Part shown: piece by piece, positions 47,717 to 57,105 of the stretch
Layout of the letters: each line of letters opens with the position of its first letter
How positions within the stretch are numbered: position 1 is the first letter of the stretch
Assembly (NCBI RefSeq): GCF_026262505.1
Contig: NC_067207.1
Location: forward strand, 16,522,082-16,586,081
Length of the DNA: 64,000 nucleotides
Reading direction: 5' to 3'
Source: Trichomonas vaginalis G3
Lineage: Eukaryota; Parabasalia; Trichomonadida; Trichomonadidae
The notes under the pieces: model-generated
What the model was told of the DNA's origin: nothing
The model's input: only the letters and a program-made list of their open reading frames with translations
Databases searched by the model: none
Position numbers and translations under genes: made by a program

Positions 47717-47806
47717 TAAAATAAAAATATTAAATTATTTTGAAAAATAACTTTAAAAAATCTAATCTAATTTTTTCAAAAAATATTTTTTTATTTCCTA
47801 CTAAAG

Positions 47807-50800
47807 ATGTATCGGAAGTTGTCTAAGTTAGAACACTCGGAAATAAAACAACTTCTTACAGATGCTAACATAGATGTTGCAAAGCATTACGCAACAAACA
47901 AAAAAGCACTCGCTGACATCCTCAATGACTATAATGGTGCAATAAGTTATGATAGAATTCATGAGTTCATAAAGCCGCAACGCGGCGAGGACGAAGTCCA
48001 TGCAAGAGCATTTCCTTTAAATGACGTTGCTATTGACTTATATCATAGACGTTCAGTACCTCATGAAGTAAGAAGAGAAATGTTTGACATAACAAATGCA
48101 AACGTTGGTGAAACAAGAAGAAGAGACGACACACTGAAACAACAGAGAAGAGAGATGTTTAAGAGCGCTATAGAACAAGTCCGCAAAGTTAACGATGTCA
48201 TTCGTTCCATTGACGACAAACCAAAAGAAGGTGAGAGATGGTTAAAGAAAGATGAAGAGAATAGGAAGAGAAATGTGAAGTCAGGCAATAGACTCATTGA
48301 CTTTAACATCGAAGCTTTAGATGAACCAAACAGAGACTACTTACACAAACATTTCGGTAAGGTTTTCATGAGACTCTTAGAGAAGATTAAAATAAACTCC
48401 CAACAAAGATGGATGGTATGTTATAAACTTGGTGGAAAGTATGAATGTTCTACGTTAAACCTCAATAATATTGGAACATTACTACATCAGCTCTTGAAGG
48501 AGAACTTTATATCAGAGATAGAAGCAAATGCTGCAGGTATTGTTGAAATGCACTATGACTTCTTCTTGACAAACATAAAGAATCTTACTGAAATAAAGAT
48601 GTATGATTTAACAGAATATGAAGGCTTAACGATGTCAGATGTAAAGAAAGGCAAACCAAAAAAGAGACCATATAGAGATGAAAGCACACTGACAAATGAC
48701 CAGAAAGCCATTTTGGAAGCTCTTAAGCAAACAGGAAACCCAGCACTTATAGAAAGCTTTTGGAAAGATAATGGTGAAAAGAAGTTTTATAAGAAGAGAA
48801 GCGGTCAGTTCTGGAAGTATCTTTGCACATTACCTATAAATCTTGAACGCTACCAAATCTTCAATGAACTGAACAAAAGAACTGCAACACTTATGACAGA
48901 GGACAATTGTTTCGTTTATGCTTGCATTCAGGCTGGAGTAAATGAAGAAACTATTGACCACATGAGAGAAGTCATTCGTGTTAGAGACTTTCCTCAAAGT
49001 AAAGTACAAGAAATTTCTGACGCAACAGGTATATCATTTAATGTTACCATTGGTTATTTCAATGAGTCAAGACATAATGAAATAAAGAGATACATACCAA
49101 AAGAATGTGAAACTGTTAGAACTATTGACTTACTTCTTGTTGAAGACCACTACATGCTAAATGAAAGATTACCAATGACAACATATTTTATTCGCAACTA
49201 TATAGAAATCTTGAAGGAGTGTGGTGGAATGAACATTGAGAAACAGATGAAGATTTATACAAAGAGAGAGAACAAATATGTAGTTCGTTATGATAGAACA
49301 ACACTGTTATGGGATGTTATGAAAACATTGTGGGAGTGCAAATATTTCGAACCTATTTCTTATGGAGAACTTTTCACATATACGACTGACTTATATAAAC
49401 AGAACCTTGCACCATTTAAAGATTTGACATATGCTCCAAAGTATTGTGTACAACTGAAGAAGAAAGCCGAGTCAAAAGAAGTAAATAAAAATAAGTGCAA
49501 GTTCATTCCTGAGCACGTTTTCTTTGCTGACTTTGAATGTAGCACTGATGGAGTTCATAAAGCTTTTAACATATGTTACGACGGTGAAGATGGTTCAGTG
49601 AGTGAAAGCATTTGGGGTCAGAACTGTGCAACAGAATTTTTGGAACGACTTCCTGACAAGAGTTTAATATATTTCCATAACCTCAGTTATGATATAAACT
49701 TCATCTTAAGACACATGACAGAAGTGAAAGGAACTCCCATCATTAAAGGTTCACGAACAATGCAGATAACGGGAATATATAAAGGTAAAGCAATCATTAT
49801 TAAAGATTCATACACTGTTATAAATAAGAAGCTTAAACTATTTCCTGAAATGTTTCATTTGCAGTGTGGTGAAAAGGAAGTATTTCCGTATCAATATTAT
49901 TCAAGCTCTTTATTAGCAAATGACAACAGAACTGGTGTCATTTCTGAAGCGTGTAAGTTTGTAAAAGATATTGATACGTTCATGAAAAACATAGATTCCA
50001 TCAAAGGTTGCAGAATAGATGAAAACCACTTCGACTTAGAAAAGTATATATTTTATTGCAAACAAGATGTAAGAATTTTAAGAGAAGGTTTTGTTAAGTT
50101 CCGCAATGATATATTAAAAGAATTTGATTTAAACGTTTATGACTACGTTAGTATTTGTTCTATTGCTAACAAATTGTTTGAGAACAGAGTGTACTTCCCG
50201 AATGGAAATTTATATGACCTCTCAAATAAACCAAGAGAATTTATTTCACGCTGTATTCAAGGTGGAAGATGTATGCTGTCAGATAACATGAAACAAAAGA
50301 GCGAAAAGAAACTCATTGCTGACTTCGACGCTGTTTCATTATATCCATCAGCTATAGCAAGACTTTATACTTTAGAAGGTATTCCAAAGGTTATGAAGAA
50401 AGAAATGTTAAGCACAGAGTATCTCATGAGACATTTATTCGATGACGACCAAAAGGAACCCATTGGTGAAAAGTTTATGTCTGGCTTCTTTGTTCTCATT
50501 AAGATAACAGAGATTGGAATACATAGACACTTTCCTTTAATAGTTTGTGACCCTGAACTAAATCCAGAACTTAACGTTCCCAGAAGTTCAAACACTTGCT
50601 GTTTAATGTATGTTGACCATATAACATTACAAGACCTCATAAAATATCAAGGTGTCAAATGTGAAGTGTTGCAAGGATACTATTACGATGGAAACAGAGA
50701 TATTAGAATAAGGGATGAAGTAAAGAAGTTGTTTGAGTTAAGGTTAAAGTATAAGAAAGAAGGAAATCCTTTGCAAGAAAATATAAAGCTCATTCTGAAC

Positions 50801-51583
50801 AGTATTTATGGCAAAACTATTCTATCTCCTATTGAGTCAAAAATAACCATAGTAAATGACAAAGATGCTATAAGATATGCCATCAGAAACTACAACCATA
50901 TAGTGAAGTTCGAAGGTTTGGATGGTTCAGATAAAACTATTTTCAAGCTAACGAAAAGCATTTGCAGACACTTTAACTTCTGTCCACTTGGTGTTAATAT
51001 TCTGTCAATGTCGAAGAGAATAATGTGTGAAGTATTCTGTACTGCTGAAGATATGGGACTTCAAATATTTTACCAGGACTGTGATAGCATGCATATTTTC
51101 AATGAAGACATACCAAAGCTTGCAGCAGAGTTTAAGAAGAGATACGGTCGCGAACTTATAGGAAAGAACCTTGGTCAATTTCATTCTGACTTCGCAGAAA
51201 TAACACCTGGAAAACAAAGTTTAGCATACAAGTCAATATTTTGTGGAAAGAAGACCTACATAGACTTACTCACTAACGATTTAAATGAAGTTGCATTCCA
51301 TGCACGTTGTAAAGGTGTAAAACAAGACGTTCTTGCTTTCACAGCTAATGAAATGTTTCCTGAAGCTATACAATGCTATTACAATGAAGATAAGAACATT
51401 CACATACCTGTTGGAACATATGACAAAGACTCTGAGTTCAGTTTAATGAAACTTTACAAAGCACTTCATGATGGTCAAGAGATTGGATTTGACTTATGTA
51501 AGTCTTCTAGTCCTTGCTTTGCTGAAAAGTTTAACTTCTCAATAACGACTAAAACAAGCTTTATTCGTAAGTTGAAGTTCTGA
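47807..51583 (+). CDS. polB: Protein-primed DNA polymerase B of Maverick B
   Basis: A 1258-residue intact polymerase. The first 60 residues resemble the separate Maverick A protein at 12583-13692. Residues about 360-460 carry E-D-N-C-F-V-Y-A and, later, V-E-D-H-Y-M-L, spaced like the Cys and His of OTU-type cysteine proteases. Exonuclease motifs are F-A-D-F-E-C-S (about 574), N-L-S-Y-D-I-N-F-I and Y-C-K-Q-D (about 750). Polymerase motifs are F-D-A-V-S-L-Y-P-S (about 843), K-L-I-L-N-S-I-Y-G-K (about 995) and Y-Q-D-C-D-S-M (about 1090; Cys replaces the usual Thr of D-T-D-S). It is the only large Maverick B gene without a lesion. Confidence 0.97.
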   Translation: MYRKLSKLEHSEIKQLLTDANIDVAKHYATNKKALADILNDYNGAISYDRIHEFIKPQRGEDEVHARAFPLNDVAIDLYHRRSVPHEVRREMFDITNANVGETRRRDDTLKQQRREMFKSAIEQVRKVNDVIRSIDDKPKEGERWLKKDEENRKRNVKSGNRLIDFNIEALDEPNRDYLHKHFGKVFMRLLEKIKINSQQRWMVCYKLGGKYECSTLNLNNIGTLLHQLLKENFISEIEANAAGIVEMHYDFFLTNIKNLTEIKMYDLTEYEGLTMSDVKKGKPKKRPYRDESTLTNDQKAILEALKQTGNPALIESFWKDNGEKKFYKKRSGQFWKYLCTLPINLERYQIFNELNKRTATLMTEDNCFVYACIQAGVNEETIDHMREVIRVRDFPQSKVQEISDATGISFNVTIGYFNESRHNEIKRYIPKECETVRTIDLLLVEDHYMLNERLPMTTYFIRNYIEILKECGGMNIEKQMKIYTKRENKYVVRYDRTTLLWDVMKTLWECKYFEPISYGELFTYTTDLYKQNLAPFKDLTYAPKYCVQLKKKAESKEVNKNKCKFIPEHVFFADFECSTDGVHKAFNICYDGEDGSVSESIWGQNCATEFLERLPDKSLIYFHNLSYDINFILRHMTEVKGTPIIKGSRTMQITGIYKGKAIIIKDSYTVINKKLKLFPEMFHLQCGEKEVFPYQYYSSSLLANDNRTGVISEACKFVKDIDTFMKNIDSIKGCRIDENHFDLEKYIFYCKQDVRILREGFVKFRNDILKEFDLNVYDYVSICSIANKLFENRVYFPNGNLYDLSNKPREFISRCIQGGRCMLSDNMKQKSEKKLIADFDAVSLYPSAIARLYTLEGIPKVMKKEMLSTEYLMRHLFDDDQKEPIGEKFMSGFFVLIKITEIGIHRHFPLIVCDPELNPELNVPRSSNTCCLMYVDHITLQDLIKYQGVKCEVLQGYYYDGNRDIRIRDEVKKLFELRLKYKKEGNPLQENIKLILNSIYGKTILSPIESKITIVNDKDAIRYAIRNYNHIVKFEGLDGSDKTIFKLTKSICRHFNFCPLGVNILSMSKRIMCEVFCTAEDMGLQIFYQDCDSMHIFNEDIPKLAAEFKKRYGRELIGKNLGQFHSDFAEITPGKQSLAYKSIFCGKKTYIDLLTNDLNEVAFHARCKGVKQDVLAFTANEMFPEAIQCYYNEDKNIHIPVGTYDKDSEFSLMKLYKALHDGQEIGFDLCKSSSPCFAEKFNFSITTKTSFIRKLKF

Positions 51584-51664
51584 GGTCATTTATTTTTGTC
51601 AGCAATGAGGTCATTCGTGATAAAAATAAGCCGCTAGCGGCAAGGGCGAAGCCCATGAGGTCAT
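51584..51664. other. Short spacer with GAGGTCATT repeats
   Basis: GAGGTCATT occurs three times (51583, 51609 and 51657) around a GC-rich palindrome (GCCGCTAGCGGC at 51632). This is between the convergent polB and virion candidate genes and may serve 3'-end formation. Confidence 0.4.
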
Positions 51665-52522
51665 TTACAATACTGCGATGGTAGAGTTTAAGAGTTGTGC
51701 TTCAATATAGAGACAGTCCTTATGGTCTGGAGGTAAGAACACTGGGCAGTTATGGTCATGAGTGGAGAACATGTCTATCCAAAACTCACGATTGAAGCCA
51801 GTTAATTTATAGTATTTAGGGTTAGGAAGTGGTGAAGTTCTTGTATGACCAATGAACTCATTTTCAGCTCCCTTACTTAAGTTTGAATATAATATAGCTT
51901 GCTTTCTATCCCAAATGCCAGGTGTTACAATCTTTGAAAATTCATTTTTCCTCGGAAGCATTGCATCATAATTGAAAACATTCTTGAAATCATCACTTGG
52001 TTCAGAGATTTGAAATCTTATACGTAATGGATTTTCTTTCTTTTTAGCTACTTCATTGAATGGTGAATATATAACAAACTGACAGTCATGTGTTCCATCT
52101 TCATTTTCATTAAATTCATAATGAAAGTCTATAAGTTGTGGCTGACTACCTTCTTCTTTCAGTTGTGCAAGAAACTCACGTAAAGGCTGTAAAGTTTATA
52201 CTTCAATGTTGAACTTTTTCTCGAACATTTCATTAAATGAAATCATACATTCTTGTAAAGTTGTATCGTCTTTAAAGTATTTGTATATGTGAATGTTTTG
52301 GGCGCTTAAAGACTGTTCGTCATTTTCTATCTCGACTTGAAGTATAAAGTCAACCTTTCTGAAAGCACGTGTTATATACATAGATGTTATGCCAATGTAC
52401 TTCTCTTCATTTATGTTCACAATCCAGTCTGTTGGAAACTTAAACGTTACTCTGTTCCCCTTTATTTTGACGTCAGGGTTTTCACTACTGAACGCAACAG
52501 ATAAAGGTATTTGTCTATACAT
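51665..52522 (-). pseudogene. Candidate virion protein with one in-frame stop
   Basis: A single frame of 286 codons interrupted once, by TAA at 52196-52198 (codon 109). Before it: F-P-T-D-W-I-V-N-I-N-E-E-K-Y-I-G-I-T-S-M near residues 30-50. After it: a strand-rich part, then L-P-R-K-N-E-F-S and Y-Y-K-L-T-G-F-N-R-E-F-W. The P-x-x-W...E-K-x-I-x-I signature is shared with 37096-37959 and loosely with 108-620 of Maverick A, suggesting related jelly-roll minor capsid proteins. Flank and frame are otherwise clean, so the stop is a recent point change. Confidence 0.6.
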
Positions 52523-52546
52523 TTAATTCGGATAAAAATAAACCAT

Positions 52547-52807
52547 TTACTCTTTCTTTGCTTCAGCTTCTTTAGCTTTTGCTTCAGCTTCTTCTCTAGC
52601 TTTTTTCGCCAGTAGTCTTGGGTTCTTTTGTCTTCCAGCAGCTAATGCAGCAAGTTGTTTTTCACTAAGTTTTCTCTTTGGTCTCTATGGCTTTTGTTCT
52701 TGTTTTTGTTCCTTCAGTTCGGATAAAATTTGCTCACGAATTTCTTTCTTCAATGCTTCAACATCTATGACCCCTTGGGTCTTGTCCGTAGGGCTTGTCT
52801 GAGTCAT
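52547..52807 (-). pseudogene. Small Lys/Ala/Glu coiled-coil protein with in-frame TAG
   Basis: An 87-codon frame with one TAG at 52685-52687 (codon 41). The N-terminal half has a helix (E-A-L-K-K-E-I-R-E-Q-I-L-S-E-L-K-E-Q); the C-terminal half is highly basic and repetitive (A-R-E-E-A-E-A-K-A-K-E-A-E-A). Neither half alone is a convincing gene. It lies between two virion candidates and divergent to 52853. Function unknown. Confidence 0.5.
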
Positions 52808-52852
52808 TTGACTGCAGATAAAAAACAAAATTAAAACTTTAACCGATGTAAA

Positions 52853-53279
52853 ATGAGCTTGTCAAAATCAGAGCGAGAGTCTATTATATTAAATGACGCA
52901 AGAGGAATACAACATCCTTTCTATTACGTAAGTCAGAGTAAAGATGGTAAAATATACGTAAGAAAAAGAAAGGTTCCATTAGCGAATGCAGAAAGCGACA
53001 ACATTAAGGTGCATGGCACCGAGGGCGAAGCCCATATAAAACCTTCTGTTCAAACTGAGCCAAAAAGAACAAGAAGAAAAGAAGCCAGATGTACTTTCAA
53101 TAACGAACCAAGAGCTTATTGCAAAGTTCGTGAATTTCATTGAAAAACAAACCGAGTCAAAGAATCCTGACCCGCCAGTGAAAGAAGTTGAGACAAAAGA
53201 GAATGTACAGTTCATTGAAAATGTCAAGAAACAACTTCCACCACGAATGCCAAGAAGAAGAGTGAGAATAATGAAGTAA
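52853..53279 (+). pseudogene. Basic virion-core candidate, frameshifted
   Basis: The first frame (to 53143) holds H-P-F-Y-Y-V-S-Q-S-K-D-G-K-I-Y-V-R-K-R-K-V-P. A shift in AAGAAAAGAAG near 53075 moves to a second frame ending K-Q-L-P-P-R-M-P-R-R-R-V-R-I-M-K at 53279. The short motif F-Y-x-x-x-x-K-D-G-(K/R)-(I/V)-x-x-R-K is repeated in the gene at 55411-55659, which therefore looks like a paralogue. The Arg/Lys-rich C-terminus would suit DNA binding inside a particle. Inference only. Confidence 0.5.
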
Positions 53280-53306
53280 ATAGATATTTTTATCTGAAGT
53301 AAATAC

Positions 53307-54880
53307 ATGCAGAACGAACAGCTAAACGAATTTACTCCAGCAGAGCATATTCATCAGATTCGCTCATATTTCGATATCATAGACAATGCAGTTCAAATTG
53401 GTGACACTAATAGAAAATATTCTGACGCAAAGATTCCATCACAACCTGGAACTGCTAAAGATAACACATGGGTAACATTCAATCTCTCACCTCCTGGTGA
53501 AAATATGTTGGACCTTTACAATACATTCATTACGTATAAAATGGAAGGTCAATTTATTGTAGATAAAGAAATTGGTTCAGGTTCCAATAAAACAAACCCA
53601 CCAGGATTTTGGATTGGTTTCGATGACGCTTTCTATGCAGTTGCTGGATATCAAATCCTTGCAAATGGTCGTATCGTATATTCTCAAGACAACGCAAGAG
53701 AAGAAGCATATATAACTTCAAACTCACAAACTACCGAACAAATAAAGAAAGTAGATGTTTTCTCAAAGACTCGACATGAAGATGTATGGAGTCATTCGGG
53801 AACATGCAGAACAGGACAAATTGTTAGTGGTCCAATTACAGCAGGAAAATCATTTGATTTTAAGCTTCGTTTAAGAATTCCTGTTAGAAGATTCCTTCCA
53901 TTAGAAGCTATTCGATTTATTCCAGCTTTTGCAGGAAACATTCAGCTTAAAGTAAAGTTCAGTAGCGACGCCTTACAATGCACATCTATATCTGTAAATG
54001 ATATCATTGCTTTCAATCCAACTCTTAAAGTTGCATTTGCTTCAGATTCAAATCCACCGACAAATAAATTTGTTCCATGGAATGAACCATTCACTATGAT
54101 AACGAAGGCAGTAGAAGCTAGTGGAACAGTTACTATTACAACTGTAACCCAGCAACTATTTCGAACAAAGATGGATTTTAATGAATGTTTCATTCATCCA
54201 AAGTCATTCTCTTTAGACCCTAACATTTATACAGAACTTGTAGAACATTATACAAACGAGGCTTTATGTTTTCCTGTTAAAGTTATGGATTGGATTCCTA
54301 TGGACGGTTCATTCTCAAAGAATACAGATAGTTCAAGTGCAACATTTACAGCAGCTTATACGCCTATTAATGTTAAAAGTATTTGGGCACTATTTAGAAA
54401 GAAAGACAACTATTATGTTAATTTTGAGAACCCTAAGTTTAAATATCTTCAGCTTTCCATGGGAGCTTATGGAAATATGCCTGCAGAACCTGAAAAATCA
54501 TATGGACCTGTATTTTATGAAATGGTTGCGAACGCTGCAATACAAACAATGATATGATAGGATTTAATGAAGATGTTATGAGGTCATTGGTGGATGATGG
54601 TAGTGTGGAACATAAATGGGATAGCTATGACAACACACATTTCTTATGTGGTTTTCCAACAGAAGTGGACTTTTGCTTCCAGCAAGGTCAAACATCTACT
54701 GCTCCAATAACATACAAATTGTCTGTTAAAGGACCTATTGAACTAGCAACTGAAAATGTACCAAAGCCACTTATTGGATTTATGAGGGATTGTTGCTTTG
54801 CCATTCAGGTGCGTGCTAATGGCATCCCCATAATAAGATTAGATGACTATAACTTAGCCGCGGACGACAGTGAGGAATAA
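53307..54880 (+). pseudogene. Major capsid protein candidate, frame break near 3' end
   Basis: The main frame (53307-54557) encodes 416 residues, strand-rich and with few helices, including K-S-F-D-F-K-L-R-L-R-I-P-V-R-R-F-L-P near residue 185 and F-I-P-A-F-A-G-N-I-Q-L-K-V-K-F. These resemble the double-jelly-roll major capsid proteins of Polintons. It ends in ATGATATGATAG, where a second frame (54554-54880, 108 residues) begins and supplies more strands and R-A-N-G-I-P-I-I-R-L-D-D-Y. A total of about 524 residues fits the family better than 416, so I read a small indel at 54555. A reinitiation overlap is the alternative. Confidence 0.68.
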
Positions 54881-54910
54881 AGGATGAACGTTTATTTTTA
54901 AAGCTTATAA

Positions 54911-55371
54911 ATGAGTTCTTCATCAAGCTCTCGTGAACCTTCACCATCTATGAAACAAACTTTACCAAACGATTATGGAGCACCTATTGAATTTTTCTTA
55001 CGAGCTGCACAATGGCAAAGAGCAGTCTCACCAAGGTTAGGTGTTCCACCAGCTCCTGTCAAAAATAGCATTTGGTCAAGTCCTTATATAAATATGGTCT
55101 CCCACTAGGTTTGCTAGCTACAGCAGGAGCAGTTATGATGTTGAAAAGAAACAAAGCAAATGTTGTAAATAATACTGAAGTAGCTGAAGTTAAACAAACT
55201 CCAACACCTTCGCCAAAACCAACGCAAACTTCACAAGCAAAACCTTCAATGACTCCTGAACCTATGGAAGTACAAACTCCTGTTCAAAAGTCAACTCCAA
55301 AACCGACTCCAACATTTAAACCAGAACCTACTCCTCAAATAAATCGTAAAACTCCTGCGTTTCCTTACTGA
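54911..55371 (+). pseudogene. Pro-rich single-membrane-segment protein, frameshifted
   Basis: The first frame (54911-55108) begins Ser-rich and ends near an L-G-V-P-P-A-P-V turn. A shift near 55072 joins the second frame, which has a membrane segment Y-G-L-P-L-G-L-L-A-T-A-G-A-V-M-M-L followed by a Lys/Arg stop and a Pro/Thr-rich tail (P-T-P-S-P-K-P-T). One transmembrane helix with a basic stop and an extended tail fits a small virion membrane protein. The promoter-like TTTATTTTTAAAGCTTATAA precedes the ATG. Confidence 0.55.
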
Positions 55372-55410
55372 AAAAATAACGTTATTTTTATTTAATATTA
55401 AAATTTTTAT

Positions 55411-55659
55411 TTGATTGAAATGACAAATAAAGTCACTGAAGCAATGAAACAAAAGTTTTTGGTAGAATACATTAAATCAGGAACTATTCCAGAAGGTTTT
55501 TACATTCATACTATGAAGGATGGTAGAGTTCAGTTTAGAAAGATAAAGCAACCATTATATAGAGAAGGAATTTTGAGAAAGATTAAACTTCATGAAGACA
55601 ACATTGCTGAACTTAAGAAGAAGTTAGAAGAGTTGGATAAAGTCAATGATGAAAAATGA
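55411..55659 (+). CDS. Small basic coiled-coil protein, paralogue of 52853
   Basis: An 82-residue protein with G-F-Y-I-H-T-M-K-D-G-R-V-Q-F-R-K-I-K-Q-P and a C-terminal Lys/Glu coiled coil (L-H-E-D-N-I-A-E-L-K-K-K-L-E-E-L). The first motif parallels the gene at 52853. The start could be the Met at 55411 or three codons later. It ends exactly where the right terminal repeat begins. Function unknown. Confidence 0.55.
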   Translation: MIEMTNKVTEAMKQKFLVEYIKSGTIPEGFYIHTMKDGRVQFRKIKQPLYREGILRKIKLHEDNIAELKKKLEELDKVNDEK

Positions 55660-55834
55660 AGAAACCAAGGAAGAGAGTTATAAAGCAATGAATTCAACAG
55701 GGTAGAAATGAGGTTAGAAATCGGGTTAGATATACCCATCTACCCTAAATTTATTTTTGTGCTATGTTTTCATACGTGTGAGGGTGGTGATATCATTTAT
55801 TTTTAAGTTTATTTTTTATTTTATTTTTATATAA

Positions 55835-56913
55835 ATGTGGGAACAAAAGCAACTCATACAAATCGAAAAATATAACAAACATACATTTAAACATTTATTC
55901 TTCCTTCCTGAGTATAACATGTTCTTTACACTTCATCCTAGACCAGTTGACTATACATTGACTGTTTATAAAGATTGTCATGGTAGTTTTATTGGCCCGT
56001 ACCGAAATGCATCACTAGAAAAAGTGACAAAAAGTGACACTTACTCTTATTTTGCGCGGCAATTTTTCTAAGTTATTTTGTTAAGCTAAATGTGTTATAT
56101 ATCAAATCAGCTTTATAAATATTATAGAGAAGTTTATTTGTATTTTTATTTTTAATTATTATTATTTTTTAAATTAAAAGAAAACATTAGAATTATATGG
56201 ATATATTTAAATTAATTATAAAAATAAAATTGAATATATTGAAGTTTGAGTTTATAGGTATACAAATTTTAGAGGCATTTTGGCTGAGAACTATTGTCTG
56301 CGAGGTACATGGATAGAATCAGTACCTCGCAGACTATAGTTCTCTATATGGCGCCGAAAATTTTTGGTGAAATGTCGTCGCATTTCACCAAAAATTTTTC
56401 GGCGCCATAGGAAGAATTGGAGGGTGTGAGATACTATTACATGCTATAGTACTCACACCCTCCAATTCTTAGCCAAAACGGCTAAAAATTGCTCACAATT
56501 TCAACAATTGTGAGCAATTTTCAGCCATTTTGGCTGAGAACTATTGTCTGCGAGGTACATGGATAGAATCAGTACCTCGCAGACTATAGTTCTCTATATG
56601 GCGCCCAAAAAAATTTATGATTGTTTTTTATCAAATCTTATCCATATTATTCTATTAATGTTAATTATATTTTATCAATTATATTTTTTAAATAATAAAC
56701 ACAAAATCCACTAATTTAAAATTGGCGCCAAATATCACTTTTGCTAGTGATGCATTTCGGTATGATATAGTCATGGTAGTTTTATAAAAACTTATGATGA
56801 TGAAGGTAAGTTAACAAGACTATGCATTTCAAAACTTGAGAAACTTTATGACTTCAAGTATGACTACAATAGAGTTAACACTGACGATGAAGATATAGAA
56901 GAAAATTTATGAG
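55835..56913 (+). pseudogene. Terminal-repeat gene, right copy split by MITE
   Basis: The frame begins after TTTTTATATAAATG and encodes I-E-K-Y-N-K-H-T-F-K-H-L-F-F-L-P. After about 50 codons it enters the MITE at 55993. The rest of the gene resumes at 56786 beyond the duplicated target and ends with an acidic tail and TGA at about 56911. The left copy (35857-36183) is uninterrupted, which confirms the reading. Confidence 0.8.
55993..56769. mobile_element. 777-bp MITE with perfect 18-bp ends, copy 1
   Basis: ACCGAAATGCATCACTAG (56001-56018) is mirrored exactly at 56744-56761. The flanks share GTCATGGTAGTTTTAT at 55977-55992 and 56770-56785, a perfect 16-bp direct duplication. Inside are four long hairpins: AGAACTATTGTCTGCGAGG...(twice), GGCGCCGAAAAATTTTTGG-type, GAATTGGAGGGTGTGAG... 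and TAAAAATTGCTCACAATT.... A shorter copy lies at 60034-60559. No coding frame. Confidence 0.9.
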
Positions 56914-57105
56914 AACGTTTATTTTTTCATTAGTGAGTTCGTTAGTGAGGTGAAATTGTTGGCGGCTTTGTAAATATTTAAGGTTAAGTTAGTTTTTGCG
57001 TTCGTGTTGTAAAATGTACGTTAGTGGTTTTGTAAAGTGTCAAATTCACAAGTATTGGGTAAGGTGGAACGCAGTGCCACCATACCCAAGACTGGTGTAC
57101 TAACT

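Larger units (their letters stand above)
35657..57105. mobile_element. Maverick/Polinton B, complete, 21.4 kb
   Basis: Inverted termini AGTTAGTA (35657-35664) and TACTAACT (57098-57105) enclose polymerase B, integrase, ATPase and capsid-type genes; the size falls in the usual 15-25 kb range. Homology between the ends runs inward for about 0.65-0.7 kb. Both flanking genes run into the ends and are truncated (35673 on the left, 57106 on the right), but the flanks belong to different genes and show no matching 5-6 bp duplication, so one flank was probably rearranged after insertion. Most genes carry lesions; the polymerase does not. No adenovirus-type cysteine protease was recognised. Confidence 0.93.
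55659..57105. repeat. Right terminal inverted repeat of Maverick B, with insertion
   Basis: It is the inverted partner of 35657-36358. Without the 777-bp MITE at 55993-56769 and its target duplication it is about 650 bases. It begins with the copied last codons of the 36326 gene (K-K-P-R-K-R-V-I-K-Q) and ends with the hairpin GGTAAGGTGG...CCACCATACC (57058-57087) and TACTAACT. Homologous stretches differ by many scattered bases, so the two repeats have diverged since insertion. Confidence 0.9.

Noticed and set aside
51665-52807. Stop codon reassignment to explain single in-frame stops
   Set aside because: TAA, TAG and TGA all appear as disruptions, and frameshifts occur in the same element, so ordinary decay is simpler; intact host and polymerase genes use standard stops.
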